Source: Chryseobacterium gleum
GTDB taxonomy: Bacteria; Bacteroidota; Bacteroidia; UBA10329
Length of the DNA: 13,906 bases
Direction of reading: 5' to 3'
Assembly (NCBI GenBank): GCA_945874195.1
Contig: CAMCFW010000017.1
Span: forward strand, 1-13,906
Shown: positions 1-7,715 of the stretch, piece by piece
Layout of the letters: each line of letters starts with the position of its first letter
Numbering within the stretch: the first letter of the stretch is position 1
Position numbers and translations under genes: made by a program
Notes under the pieces: model-generated
What the model was told of the DNA's origin: nothing
Seen by the model: the letters and a program-made list of their open reading frames with translations, nothing else
Databases searched by the model: none

Positions 1-2113
1 AAAGTATTACGGCACCATTCCGCGCGGAACAGAAGTGGTGGCCGACAAGCAGAAACCTGTTGTTCTGAAAGAAGACCGATACATTTCCTACGAGGACAAC
101 ATCCGTTTTCCGTTGCTTCAGTTCTCTTACTCAACCGTTCCGAATTTTCATGCCGATGAGGCCGCGTTGGATGTGCTTTCCGACATTCTGGGTGGAAGCG
201 AGAACTCGCTGTTCTACAAGAATTTCCAGAAAAGTCAAATGGCAATTCAGGCATCGGTTCAGCATCCTTGTCAAGAATTGGCAGGTCAGTTTCAGCTCAC
301 CGTTCTTCCTTATCCGGGAAAAACACTGGTGGAAATGGAGGAAATGATCCGCGCCACGCTGGTTGAATTTGAAACGAGAGGCGTGAACGAAGACGACCTG
401 AAACGTTTCAGATCATCGTTCGAAAGTAACCTGATAAGCGGGCTGGAGACCGTTTCGGGTAAGGCATCAAGCCTGGCATCCTATCAATACGTGCACAACA
501 ACCCCAACTATGTGGCCAAAGACCTGAAGCGCTACATGGAAGTGACCGCGGAAGACGTCATGCGTGTGTTCAAGACCTACATCAAAGGCCAGAAGGCCGT
601 CATCCTCAGTGTTTATCCGAAAGGGCAACCGCAATTGGTGGCCAAGCAGGACAATTTCAAGTACGAGAGAGACAAAAGCCTGAAGGCCAATATGGCGCAA
701 TACGAAGGGCTTTCCTATAAGAAAGCGACCAAAGAACAGGACGGATTTGACCGGAGCGTGAAGCCTGCATCGGGTTCAAGCCCTGTGATAAAAGTGCCTG
801 CTTTCTGGAAAGAGACCTTTGCCAATGGACTGAAAGTGATCGGCACCAAGAACGATGAGATCCCGAAGACCTACCTGCGCATCGGCATCAAGGCCGGACA
901 CCGCTATACCGACCCTCAGAAGGCTGGCATAGTTGAACTTTTTGCTTCCATGATGGCCGGAACCACCGACAAATACTCGACCGAGGAATTTGCCAGCGAA
1001 TTGCAGAAACTGGGCAGCAGCATAAGCGTGAGTGGCGGAAACGAAGAGATCGTGGTGAACATGAGTTGCCTGAGCAAGAACATTGATGCCACCTTGGCCC
1101 TGCTGCAAGAGGCCATGATGCACCCGAAATTCACCGAAGAGGAATTCAGCAGATTGAAATTCTCGCAGATGGAATCCATTGCCAATCAGGTCAATCAGCC
1201 AACGGCCTTGGCCGACAATCAGTTTGAAGAAGTGCTTTACGGCCCCGGCCATCCACTTTCGGTGCCCAGCGTTGGAACGGCCAAAACGCTGGAAAGCGTG
1301 ACCTTGGACGACATCCGCGGGTTCTACAAGACCTATTTCGCGCCCAACATCTCCAACATGGTCATCGTTGGCGACCTGGGTCAGGATGTTCTGCTCGGCA
1401 AACTTGGCTTCCTGAAAGATTGGGGAAAGCGAGAGGTGAGCTATCCTACCGAACCGGCCTCTCCCAAAGCAGGTGCCACCAAGATCTATCTGGTAGACAA
1501 GCCCGATGCTGCACAAACAGAAATGCGCCTCGGCTACCTTGCCCTGCCTTTCGATGCCACGGGCGACTACTACCGTTCCAAGCTCATGAACTTCAACCTT
1601 GGCGGAAACTTCAACAGCCGATTGACCCAGAAACTGCGCGAGGAGAAAGGTTGGACCTACGGTTCATACACATACTTCAACGGAAGCGAACACGTGGGCC
1701 CGTTCACGGCCGGTGGGGCCTTTAAGCGCGAAGCCACCGACAGTGCCTTGGTCGAATTCATCAACCAGTTCCAGAACTTCTCGAAGAATGGCATTACAAA
1801 CGAAGAGCTTTCGTTCCTGAAAAATTCGGTGGGGCAGCAAGATGCCTTGAAATACGAGGCCGGATTGCAAAAGGCAGGTTTCCTGAACACCATCCTGCGT
1901 TTCGGGCTGGAGGCCGATTACGTGGACAAGCAGAACGACATCCTGAAAAACCTGACCAAGGAAGAAGTGAATGCCTTGGCCAAGAAATACATCGATGCCG
2001 AAAAAATGGCCATTGTGGTGGTGGGCGACAAGAAGACCATTTACGAAGGGCTGAGCAAACTGCCTTACGAAATTGAGGTGGTCAACATGTCGGTGCCAAG
2101 CCCGAAGGATTGA
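1..2113 (+). CDS. M16-family peptidase (pitrilysin/insulinase-like), 5' truncated
   Basis: The reading frame is already open at the window edge (first full codon at base 2, reading KYYGTIPRG), so the N-terminus lies upstream and no start is visible. The protein looks like two M16 units in one chain. The first ~240 visible residues are the C-terminal lobe of unit one. Residues ~255-690 (counted from the GTG at 35) are a full second unit starting near FANGLKVIG. In the second unit the position of the zinc motif HxxEH reads GIVEL, so this half cannot bind zinc. It does carry the family's Arg/Tyr substrate motif, LREEKGWTYG, at 1634-1663. The first unit lacks a clear Arg/Tyr motif. In this family one unit supplies the zinc site and the other the Arg/Tyr pair, so I infer that HxxEH lies in the missing N-terminal part. 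It is probably an envelope or periplasmic protease, but the signal peptide is out of view. It ends in TGA just before a hairpin terminator. Confidence 0.9.
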   Translation, partial: KYYGTIPRGTEVVADKQKPVVLKEDRYISYEDNIRFPLLQFSYSTVPNFHADEAALDVLSDILGGSENSLFYKNFQKSQMAIQASVQHPCQELAGQFQLTVLPYPGKTLVEMEEMIRATLVEFETRGVNEDDLKRFRSSFESNLISGLETVSGKASSLASYQYVHNNPNYVAKDLKRYMEVTAEDVMRVFKTYIKGQKAVILSVYPKGQPQLVAKQDNFKYERDKSLKANMAQYEGLSYKKATKEQDGFDRSVKPASGSSPVIKVPAFWKETFANGLKVIGTKNDEIPKTYLRIGIKAGHRYTDPQKAGIVELFASMMAGTTDKYSTEEFASELQKLGSSISVSGGNEEIVVNMSCLSKNIDATLALLQEAMMHPKFTEEEFSRLKFSQMESIANQVNQPTALADNQFEEVLYGPGHPLSVPSVGTAKTLESVTLDDIRGFYKTYFAPNISNMVIVGDLGQDVLLGKLGFLKDWGKREVSYPTEPASPKAGATKIYLVDKPDAAQTEMRLGYLALPFDATGDYYRSKLMNFNLGGNFNSRLTQKLREEKGWTYGSYTYFNGSEHVGPFTAGGAFKREATDSALVEFINQFQNFSKNGITNEELSFLKNSVGQQDALKYEAGLQKAGFLNTILRFGLEADYVDKQNDILKNLTKEEVNALAKKYIDAEKMAIVVVGDKKTIYEGLSKLPYEIEVVNMSVPSPKD

Positions 2114-2134
2114 TCCTTCACCGAGTTTAAATAG

Positions 2135-2168
2135 AAAAGCCCATCCGGAATCGGATGGGCTTTTTTTA
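2135..2168. terminator. Bidirectional rho-independent terminator between convergent genes
   Basis: A perfect 10-bp stem, AGCCCATCCG (2138-2147) and CGGATGGGCT (2152-2161), has a GAAT loop. It is followed on the + strand by a T run and preceded by AAAA, which gives a U run on the - strand. It lies between the stop of the M16 gene (2113) and the stop of tadA (2166), so it can end transcription from both sides. Confidence 0.93.
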
Positions 2169-2612
2169 TTTCCTCTTCTTCTCGAAGAACAGCCTGAGCA
2201 GATCGGCACAGTCATAGGCCATCACACCGCTTTTGACCTTCGTTTTGGGATGGAGGAGATTGCCAACGGTTGAAAAACCACGCTTTTCATCGCTTGCGCC
2301 ATAGACCACTGCATCGGCCTGGCTCCAGAACAGCGCCCCGGCACACATCACGCAGGGTTCCAAGGTGACATAGACCGTGCAGCCTTTCAGGTATTTGCCG
2401 CCAATGAAGTCTGCTGCCGAGGTGATGGCCTGCATTTCGGCATGGGCCGTCACATCGTTGAGTGCTTCCGTCAGGTTGTGCGCCCGCGCAATGACCCGTT
2501 TGTTGGCCACCACCACCACGCCAACCGGCACCTCGTCCTTATCGAAGGCCTTGTTTGCCTCCTTCAAGGCCTCTTTCATGAAATGTTCGTCAGAGAATAT
2601 GCTCAGCTCCAT
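2166..2612 (-). CDS. tadA: tRNA-specific adenosine deaminase TadA
   Basis: This cytidine/deoxycytidylate deaminase-fold protein of 148 aa has the usual TadA length. It converts the wobble adenosine (A34) of tRNA-Arg(ACG) to inosine in the cytosol. The zinc-site motifs are intact: HAE at residues 57-59 (His57 zinc ligand, Glu59 proton shuttle) and PCVMC at 86-90 (Cys87 and Cys90 zinc ligands). An N-terminal helix with EVPVGVVVV follows the family pattern. The start is ATG at 2612. A TAnnTTTG-like element (TACTTTTA, 2624-2617) lies only 4 bases upstream, hinting at a very short or absent leader. It converges on the M16 gene and diverges from aspS. A guanine deaminase or other CDA-family enzyme is a less likely alternative because the motif spacing and the GALFWSQADAVVYGA stretch fit TadA. 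Confidence 0.93.
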   Translation of the reverse strand: MELSIFSDEHFMKEALKEANKAFDKDEVPVGVVVVANKRVIARAHNLTEALNDVTAHAEMQAITSAADFIGGKYLKGCTVYVTLEPCVMCAGALFWSQADAVVYGASDEKRGFSTVGNLLHPKTKVKSGVMAYDCADLLRLFFEKKRK

Positions 2613-2616
2613 GCGC

Positions 2617-2624
2617 TAAAAGTA
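2617..2624 (-). promoter_or_regulatory. Possible Bacteroidota -7 element for tadA
   Basis: On the - strand this reads TACTTTTA, one mismatch from TAnnTTTG, ending 4 bases before the tadA ATG. I do not see a matching -33 TTG at normal spacing, so this is a tentative call based on position and similarity to the 4515-4522 element. Confidence 0.35.
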
Positions 2625-2655
2625 TTGACTTCGATCATAAGATTGTCGATGGTCC

Positions 2656-2678
2656 ACAGACCACCGGCCATGGTCTGT
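2656..2678. repeat. Inverted repeat in the tadA-aspS divergent intergenic region
   Basis: Perfect 8-bp arms ACAGACCA (2656-2663) and TGGTCTGT (2671-2678) are separated by 7 bases, CCGGCCA. There is no U run, so it is not a terminator. It sits midway between two divergent starts, a position that fits a regulator-binding site, though no regulator can be named. Confidence 0.5.
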
Positions 2679-2706
2679 AGGTCATGGAAGGTCGACTATT
2701 TCACAT

Positions 2707-2714
2707 TACCTTCG
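2707..2714 (+). promoter_or_regulatory. Possible -7 element for aspS
   Basis: TACCTTCG differs by one base from TAnnTTTG and ends 21 bases before the aspS ATG. No convincing -33 TTG is seen. This is a weak call from similarity and position. Confidence 0.35.
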
Positions 2715-2735
2715 CGCGCTGAAAAACAAGCACAG

Positions 2736-4493
2736 ATGCATCGTTCACACACTTGCGGAGAATTAAGAAAGGAACACATTGGTTCTGAGGTCACATTGAG
2801 CGGTTGGGTACAGCGCGGGCGCGACCTTGGCGGCATGACCTTTATCGACCTCCGCGACCGTTACGGAATAACGCAGTTGGCCTTTAACCTGGAGGTGAAC
2901 AAGGAACTCTGCATGCAGGCGCGTTCCTTGGGGCGTGAATTTGTGATCAAGGCCAAAGGCAAGGTGGCTGAGCGCGAAAGCAAGAACCAGAACATGCCAA
3001 CGGGCGATATTGAACTGATCGTCAGTTCGCTTGAAGTGCTTAACATGGCCAAAACCCCACCCTTCACCATTGAGGACAACACCGATGGTGGCGAAGAGAT
3101 ACGCATGAAATACCGCTACTTGGACCTTCGCAGACAGAAGATGCGCAAGAACCTGGAACTGCGCCATCGGCTATCTATCGAAACCCGCAAGTTCATGGAC
3201 GAACAGGGTTTTCTGGAGGTGGAAACGCCTTATTTGATCAAGAGTACACCTGAAGGTGCACGCGATTTCGTGGTGCCATCGCGCATGAACGGAGGCCAGT
3301 TTTACGCCCTGCCGCAAAGTCCGCAGACCTTCAAGCAACTGCTCATGGTTTCGGGGTTCGATAAATACTATCAAATCGTCCGTTGCTTCCGCGATGAGGA
3401 CCTTAGAGCCGACCGTCAGCCCGAGTTCACGCAATTGGACTGCGAAATGGCGTTTGTGGAGCAGGAGGACATTCTGAACATGTTCGAAGCATTGACGCGT
3501 CACCTCTTCAAAACGGTGAAGAACATGGAGTTGAAACAATTCCCACGGATGGAATATGCCGATGCCATGCGCTTGTATGGTTCCGACAAGCCCGACATCC
3601 GCTTCGAAATGCAGTTCGTGGAATTGAACGAAGTGGTTAAAGGACAAGGATTCGGGGTATTCGACAATGCTGAACTTGTGGTCGGGATCAACGTGAAAGG
3701 CGGCAACACATTCACGCGGAAACAGATCGATGAGTTCACCGAGTTTGTAAAGCGTCCGCAGATTGGCGCCACGGGGCTGATCTATTGCCGCCACAACGAG
3801 GACGGAACCTTGAAGAGTTCGGTCGACAAGTTCTTTAATGAGGACAAACTGGCCGATTGGAGCCGTGCATTCGGTTCCGAAATGGGCGATATCATGTTCC
3901 TTATGGCCGGTTCGGAGGAGAAAGTACGCAAGCAACTTTCCGAACTCCGACTTCATATTGGGCAGTTACAGGAATTGATGGACCCGGAAATATTTGCACC
4001 ACTTTGGGTAGTCAATTTCCCGCTGTTGGAATGGGACGAGGAAACCAAGAGGTTCCACGCCATGCACCATCCGTTCACTTCGGCCAAACCAGAAGACCTG
4101 CACATGATGGCCACCGAGCCGGGGAAAGTACGGGCGAACGCCTACGACCTCGTGATCAACGGCACCGAAATAGGTGGTGGATCCATCCGGATTCACGACA
4201 AAGGCCAACAGAAACGCATGTTCGACCTGCTCGGATTCACCGAAGAAGAAGCCAAGAACCAGTTCGGGTTCCTGATGGACGCCTTTGAGTTCGGGGCACC
4301 GCCACATGGAGGCCTCGCCTTCGGATTCGACCGGCTGTCGGCCATTTTCGGAGGACAGAAGGACATCCGCGATTTCATTGCCTTTCCGAAGAACAATGCC
4401 GGACGGGACGTGATGATCGACTCACCATCGGTCATCAGCAAAGACCAATTGGATGAGTTGAGCATCAAGGTCAACATCAGGCCACAGCCCTAA
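2736..4493 (+). CDS. aspS: Aspartyl-tRNA synthetase (bacterial type)
   Basis: This cytosolic class II synthetase charges tRNA-Asp with aspartate. The ATG at 2736 gives 585 aa, close to the ~590 aa of bacterial AspRS, and starts with the conserved MHRSHTCGEL. In-frame codons further upstream overlap tadA and add no family sequence, so I reject a longer start. Domains in order: OB-fold anticodon-binding domain (~18-105), then the catalytic core with YRYLDLRRQKM (127-136). Motif 2 is FRDEDLRADRQPEFTQLD (218-235). The bacterial GAD insertion is at ~290-400. Motif 3 is GGLAFGFDRL (525-534), with the conserved Arg at 533. Residue 31 in RGRDLGG is Leu; in P. aeruginosa AspRS this position is His and is linked to relaxed Asp/Asn tRNA choice, so this enzyme looks discriminating (inference). 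It is divergent from tadA. No terminator is seen before the next gene. Confidence 0.97.
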   Translation: MHRSHTCGELRKEHIGSEVTLSGWVQRGRDLGGMTFIDLRDRYGITQLAFNLEVNKELCMQARSLGREFVIKAKGKVAERESKNQNMPTGDIELIVSSLEVLNMAKTPPFTIEDNTDGGEEIRMKYRYLDLRRQKMRKNLELRHRLSIETRKFMDEQGFLEVETPYLIKSTPEGARDFVVPSRMNGGQFYALPQSPQTFKQLLMVSGFDKYYQIVRCFRDEDLRADRQPEFTQLDCEMAFVEQEDILNMFEALTRHLFKTVKNMELKQFPRMEYADAMRLYGSDKPDIRFEMQFVELNEVVKGQGFGVFDNAELVVGINVKGGNTFTRKQIDEFTEFVKRPQIGATGLIYCRHNEDGTLKSSVDKFFNEDKLADWSRAFGSEMGDIMFLMAGSEEKVRKQLSELRLHIGQLQELMDPEIFAPLWVVNFPLLEWDEETKRFHAMHHPFTSAKPEDLHMMATEPGKVRANAYDLVINGTEIGGGSIRIHDKGQQKRMFDLLGFTEEEAKNQFGFLMDAFEFGAPPHGGLAFGFDRLSAIFGGQKDIRDFIAFPKNNAGRDVMIDSPSVISKDQLDELSIKVNIRPQP

Positions 4494-4522
4494 TTGGTAG
4501 GTACCATTATGAGTTATATTTG
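4494..4522 (+). promoter_or_regulatory. Bacteroidota-type promoter for the export operon
   Basis: A TTG (4494-4496) and TATATTTG (4515-4522, exact TAnnTTTG) are separated by 18 bases, matching the -33/-7 layout of Bacteroidota primary-sigma promoters. It starts right after the aspS TAA. The expected transcription start falls at or within a few bases of the ATG at 4527, so the mRNA may be leaderless. Confidence 0.65.
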
Positions 4523-4526
4523 CGCC

Positions 4527-5291
4527 ATGAAATTCCGCCCAGCAGTACTGCTGATATTCCTGTTGTCTTTTTTGATTCTTACTGAATCTTGCATGACCAG
4601 AAAGGACATTTCATATTTTCAGGATGTTTCGGATACCTTGACCTTGCAGAAGATCTCGCGCGAATTTGAGGCGGTCATCCATGCTGGCGATATCCTTTCC
4701 ATTCATGTGACCAGCCTGAGCGCAGAGGCCAGCAGCTTTTTCAATATTCAGGGGGAATCGACCGATCAACAGGTTGCCAACACGTATCTTGTCGATGCAT
4801 TGGGAATGATAGAGCTGCCCTTGATCGGTGAAGTGAATGTGGAAGGGATCACAAGTCAGGTTGCAAAGCAAAGGATCAAGGAAAAGCTTGAGAAATATCT
4901 GATCAACCCCACGGTCAATCTAAGGATCCGCAACTTTAAAGTAACAGTTTTGGGCGAGGTTCAACAACCAGGTGTCTATACCATTCCGAATGAGAAGATA
5001 ACCTTGGTTGAAGCGCTGGGGCTTGCTGGCGACCTCACGATCTTCGCAAAACGTTTAAACGTACTGGTCATCCGCGAACAGGATGGCCAACGTAAATTCT
5101 TCAAGGTGGATCTTCGTTCCAAGAGTTTCTTTGAATCAGATTATTATTATTTGCATAGCAACGATATAGTATACGTTGAGCCGGGAAAAGGGAAAATAGC
5201 ATCGGCAGACTCATGGTATAAGATACTGCCGATCGTTTTCAGTGGATTGACCGCCCTAGCACTGATTCTTCAACGAATCCCTATTCAATGA
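4527..5291 (+). CDS. Polysaccharide export lipoprotein, Wza/BexD-like (SLBB domain)
   Basis: This is an outer-membrane polysaccharide export (OPX) family protein of 254 aa that forms the export channel with the Wzc-like partner. ATG 4527 was chosen over the in-frame TTG at 4494 because it starts directly with a signal peptide, MKFRPAVLLIFLLSFLIL, and a lipobox-like TESC with Cys22. The Cys followed shortly by DISYFQD is typical of Bacteroidota members. Poly_export domain is at ~45-135 (AVIHAGDILSIHVTSL, then LPLIGEVNVEG). An SLBB domain starts near 138 (VTVLGEVQQPGVYTI). A hydrophobic segment at ~232-248 would be the C-terminal membrane helix. It is shorter than E. coli Wza (~380 aa) and has one clear SLBB. 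Its stop overlaps the next start as ATGA, so the pair is translationally coupled. The lipobox is not the classical L-x-G-C, so lipidation is likely but not certain. Confidence 0.9.
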   Translation: MKFRPAVLLIFLLSFLILTESCMTRKDISYFQDVSDTLTLQKISREFEAVIHAGDILSIHVTSLSAEASSFFNIQGESTDQQVANTYLVDALGMIELPLIGEVNVEGITSQVAKQRIKEKLEKYLINPTVNLRIRNFKVTVLGEVQQPGVYTIPNEKITLVEALGLAGDLTIFAKRLNVLVIREQDGQRKFFKVDLRSKSFFESDYYYLHSNDIVYVEPGKGKIASADSWYKILPIVFSGLTALALILQRIPIQ

Positions 5292-7705
5292 CCTACTCGG
5301 AGGACCAACATCGAGCGCCTGAACCTCGGGAAGAGGAAATAGATATTGCCAAGATCCTGACACTGGTTTATGATAACTGGTGGTTATTCCTACTCACCGT
5401 TGTCCTTGGATTGTCGCTGAGCTATGCATACGTATGGTATGCCCAGCCGGTCTATAAAATGACCACAACCGTACTGGTTGCCGATGAAGGAAACGACATC
5501 TCGCAGAGCATTCTGGATGAGGTCGGGGTCATAGGTAAAAAAAGAAATATTGAAAATGAGATAGCCATTCTCAAGTCGAGAACATTGATGGAAACGGCCA
5601 TTGAGAGTCTCGATCTCAACTGCATTTACCGAGTGAATCTTGGAATACGGACACGCGACCTTTACCAGAACAACCCCATTGACCTCTCATTCAAGCCTAA
5701 TACGCCTGAAAGTGGTTCATTCGTGTTGTTCGCATCGATGGTGGATGAAGAGAGCCTCGATCTTCTCTTCGAATATTCCGATCAGGGAAATGAGGTACAA
5801 TTGTCCTATGTTGCTAAGTTCGGTGAAGAACTGGTGACACCATTGGGCACCATGAAGCTTGAGAAAACGGAGCATTTCTCCTCAATGTCTTTAGCAGACT
5901 CAGAGCATGGTAATGAATACGAATTCGTTTACCGGAGCGTAGAACAGGTTGCAGGCAGATACCTGAGTCTACTTTCGGTTGGAGAGGTAAGAGAAAAGGC
6001 AAGTATTCTTGAGCTTGCATTGGAGGATAATGTAGCTCAACGGGGGGTGGATGTGCTCGATGCCCTGCTGGACGTGTATATTCAAGAGAACATTGAAAAA
6101 AAGAATCAATTAGCGGCCAACTCGTTGAAATTCATAGATGGTCAGATCTCCGTTATTTCGGATGAACTGGCTGCAATTGAAGCTCAGATCAAAAGTTTCA
6201 AATCCGCAAGTGGTGTTTCCAATGTAAGCTCAGAAGCAAGCTTTTTTCTGGAACAGGTTGGGGCGATCGATAGGAAGATCTCAGAGATCGATGTTAAACT
6301 GAGCATCATCAATTACCTGCAGGACTATGTGGGTTCGGCAAAGGACCTCAAGAATGCATCACCATCAAGTTTGGGTCTTGACGATCCGTTGCTGAATCAA
6401 CTCATTTTCAAGTTAAGTGAACTATCTGCTCAGCGTGAAAGTATGCTGAAGACCACCACTGGCGAAAACCCATCAGTATCTAAAATTGATATACAAATCG
6501 AGGAAACAAGATCATCCTTACTGCGCAACATTGAAAGTATAAAGCAGGGATTGCTGGCGTCCAAGAAGGAATTTGTCGGTCAGCTTAAAAAAGTAGAATC
6601 GAAGGTAAGCACCCTTCCTAAGGCTGAATATGAGCTTATTGGACTTACACGACAATATTCTATAAAGGAAAACCTTTACCTGCTACTGCTTGAAAAGAAG
6701 TCTGAGAATAGTATCATTCTGGCCTCTACCGTGTCCGACAACATTGTGATTGATGAGGCACGGAGCACAAAGTCTCCGATCAAGCCCAAAAGGAACATGA
6801 CCTATCTCATCGGGCTTCTGATCGGATTCAGCTTGCCAAGCATCTACATCATTCTTCTATTGACGTTCGACACCACAGTGAAGAACGTTGATGACCTTAA
6901 AAAAGCATCCCCATTGCCTCTACTCGGCATAATACCACACCATAACGGGAAAAAGCAACTTGTGCTCGAAGGTAATTCCAATTCGGCCATAGCTGAGTCA
7001 TTCCGTTCAGTCCGCACGAATCTGACCTTCCTCATTCGCAGATCGCCACAGATCTCCACTGGACGGGGTAGCGTAATTCAACTTACCAGCACGGTGGGCT
7101 CAGAGGGTAAGTCTTTTTGCTCGGTGAACCTTGCTTCCAGTTTTGCCATGGGTGGATCAAAAACCGTGGTTGTTGGACTTGACCTTCGAAAACCAAAACT
7201 GGCAGAGGCGTTCGGGATTTCGTTCCAGGTGGGCGCCAGTTCTGTCTTGGCCGGTCTATCAAGTTTGGATGACGCGATCATCAATTCTCAGGTTGAGAAT
7301 CTTGATCTGATCGTTGGCGGACCTATTCCACCGAACCCTTCTGAACTTTTGATGAGTAAAGCGCTGGAACAGTTGGTGGCCGGGCTTAGGGAAAGATATG
7401 AGTACGTTATTCTCGATTGTCCTCCGATCGCACTTGTTACAGACAGTCTCATAATTTCTGAACATGCAGATACTACCATCTATATGACACGTCAGAATGT
7501 GACCAGCGCCCCTAGCCTGGCCTACATCAACGACCTCTATTCATCAAAGAAGATCCGGAGCGTCTCATTGCTGTTCAACGATGTGAAAAGCTCGCGATTC
7601 GGTTACGGATATGGCTATGGTTATGGCTATGGTTATTATTCCGAGGCCCCAAGCGCTGGTTCTGGAATAGTCCAACGGTTCGTTCAACTATTCACCAAGA
7701 AATAA
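5288..7705 (+). CDS. Wzc-like chain-length determinant / BY-type tyrosine autokinase
   Basis: This inner-membrane polysaccharide co-polymerase fused to a cytosolic tyrosine autokinase has 805 aa. It sets chain length and gates export with the Wza-like partner. Order: a Wzz domain with TM1 at ~32-52, a long periplasmic coiled-coil region (~265-470), TM2 at ~505-527, then the kinase. Kinase motifs are ExxRxxR at 570-576, Walker A GSEGKS at 604-609, Walker A' VVVGLDLRKP at 627-636, PPNPSELL at 681-688, and Walker B VILDCPP at 707-713. In Walker A' the first Asp of the usual DxDxR is Gly630, with Asp632 kept; I believe this form is common in Bacteroidota homologues. The C-terminal phosphorylation tail is a YG repeat with seven tyrosines (773-784) followed by 21 residues. 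No cognate low-molecular-weight tyrosine phosphatase (Wzb) is in the window. It overlaps the upstream gene by 4 bases and ends 10 bases from a convergent gene. Confidence 0.95.
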   Translation: MTYSEDQHRAPEPREEEIDIAKILTLVYDNWWLFLLTVVLGLSLSYAYVWYAQPVYKMTTTVLVADEGNDISQSILDEVGVIGKKRNIENEIAILKSRTLMETAIESLDLNCIYRVNLGIRTRDLYQNNPIDLSFKPNTPESGSFVLFASMVDEESLDLLFEYSDQGNEVQLSYVAKFGEELVTPLGTMKLEKTEHFSSMSLADSEHGNEYEFVYRSVEQVAGRYLSLLSVGEVREKASILELALEDNVAQRGVDVLDALLDVYIQENIEKKNQLAANSLKFIDGQISVISDELAAIEAQIKSFKSASGVSNVSSEASFFLEQVGAIDRKISEIDVKLSIINYLQDYVGSAKDLKNASPSSLGLDDPLLNQLIFKLSELSAQRESMLKTTTGENPSVSKIDIQIEETRSSLLRNIESIKQGLLASKKEFVGQLKKVESKVSTLPKAEYELIGLTRQYSIKENLYLLLLEKKSENSIILASTVSDNIVIDEARSTKSPIKPKRNMTYLIGLLIGFSLPSIYIILLLTFDTTVKNVDDLKKASPLPLLGIIPHHNGKKQLVLEGNSNSAIAESFRSVRTNLTFLIRRSPQISTGRGSVIQLTSTVGSEGKSFCSVNLASSFAMGGSKTVVVGLDLRKPKLAEAFGISFQVGASSVLAGLSSLDDAIINSQVENLDLIVGGPIPPNPSELLMSKALEQLVAGLRERYEYVILDCPPIALVTDSLIISEHADTTIYMTRQNVTSAPSLAYINDLYSSKKIRSVSLLFNDVKSSRFGYGYGYGYGYGYYSEAPSAGSGIVQRFVQLFTKK
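7601..7639 (+). repeat. Tandem GGNTAY tract encoding the Wzc tyrosine tail
   Basis: Six hexanucleotide units of the form GG[TAC]TA[TC] (7601-7636) plus an extra TAT encode (GY)6Y. The last four units are a perfect 12-bp tandem duplication, GGCTATGGTTAT at 7613-7624 and 7625-7636. Unit gain or loss would keep the frame and change the tyrosine number. Confidence 0.9.
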
Positions 7706-7715
7706 AACATCGGGT

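Noticed and set aside
776..1516. 246-codon open frame on the - strand inside the M16 gene
   Set aside because: Composition looks like an antisense shadow (His/Gly/Phe-rich, no domain), fully inside a well-supported gene. The same holds for the 261-codon - strand frame at 3171-3956 inside aspS.
2442..2735. Longer aspS start within the tadA antisense region
   Set aside because: The extra ~98 residues have no family similarity and overlap tadA; ATG 2736 begins the conserved MHRSH..CGEL start of AspRS.
4494..4526. Upstream TTG start for the export lipoprotein
   Set aside because: It would add 11 residues before a proper signal peptide, and its TTG fits better as the promoter -33 element.
7601..7639. 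CRISPR or intergenic microsatellite
   Set aside because: The repeat is short, lies in frame within the Wzc gene and encodes its known type of tyrosine tail.
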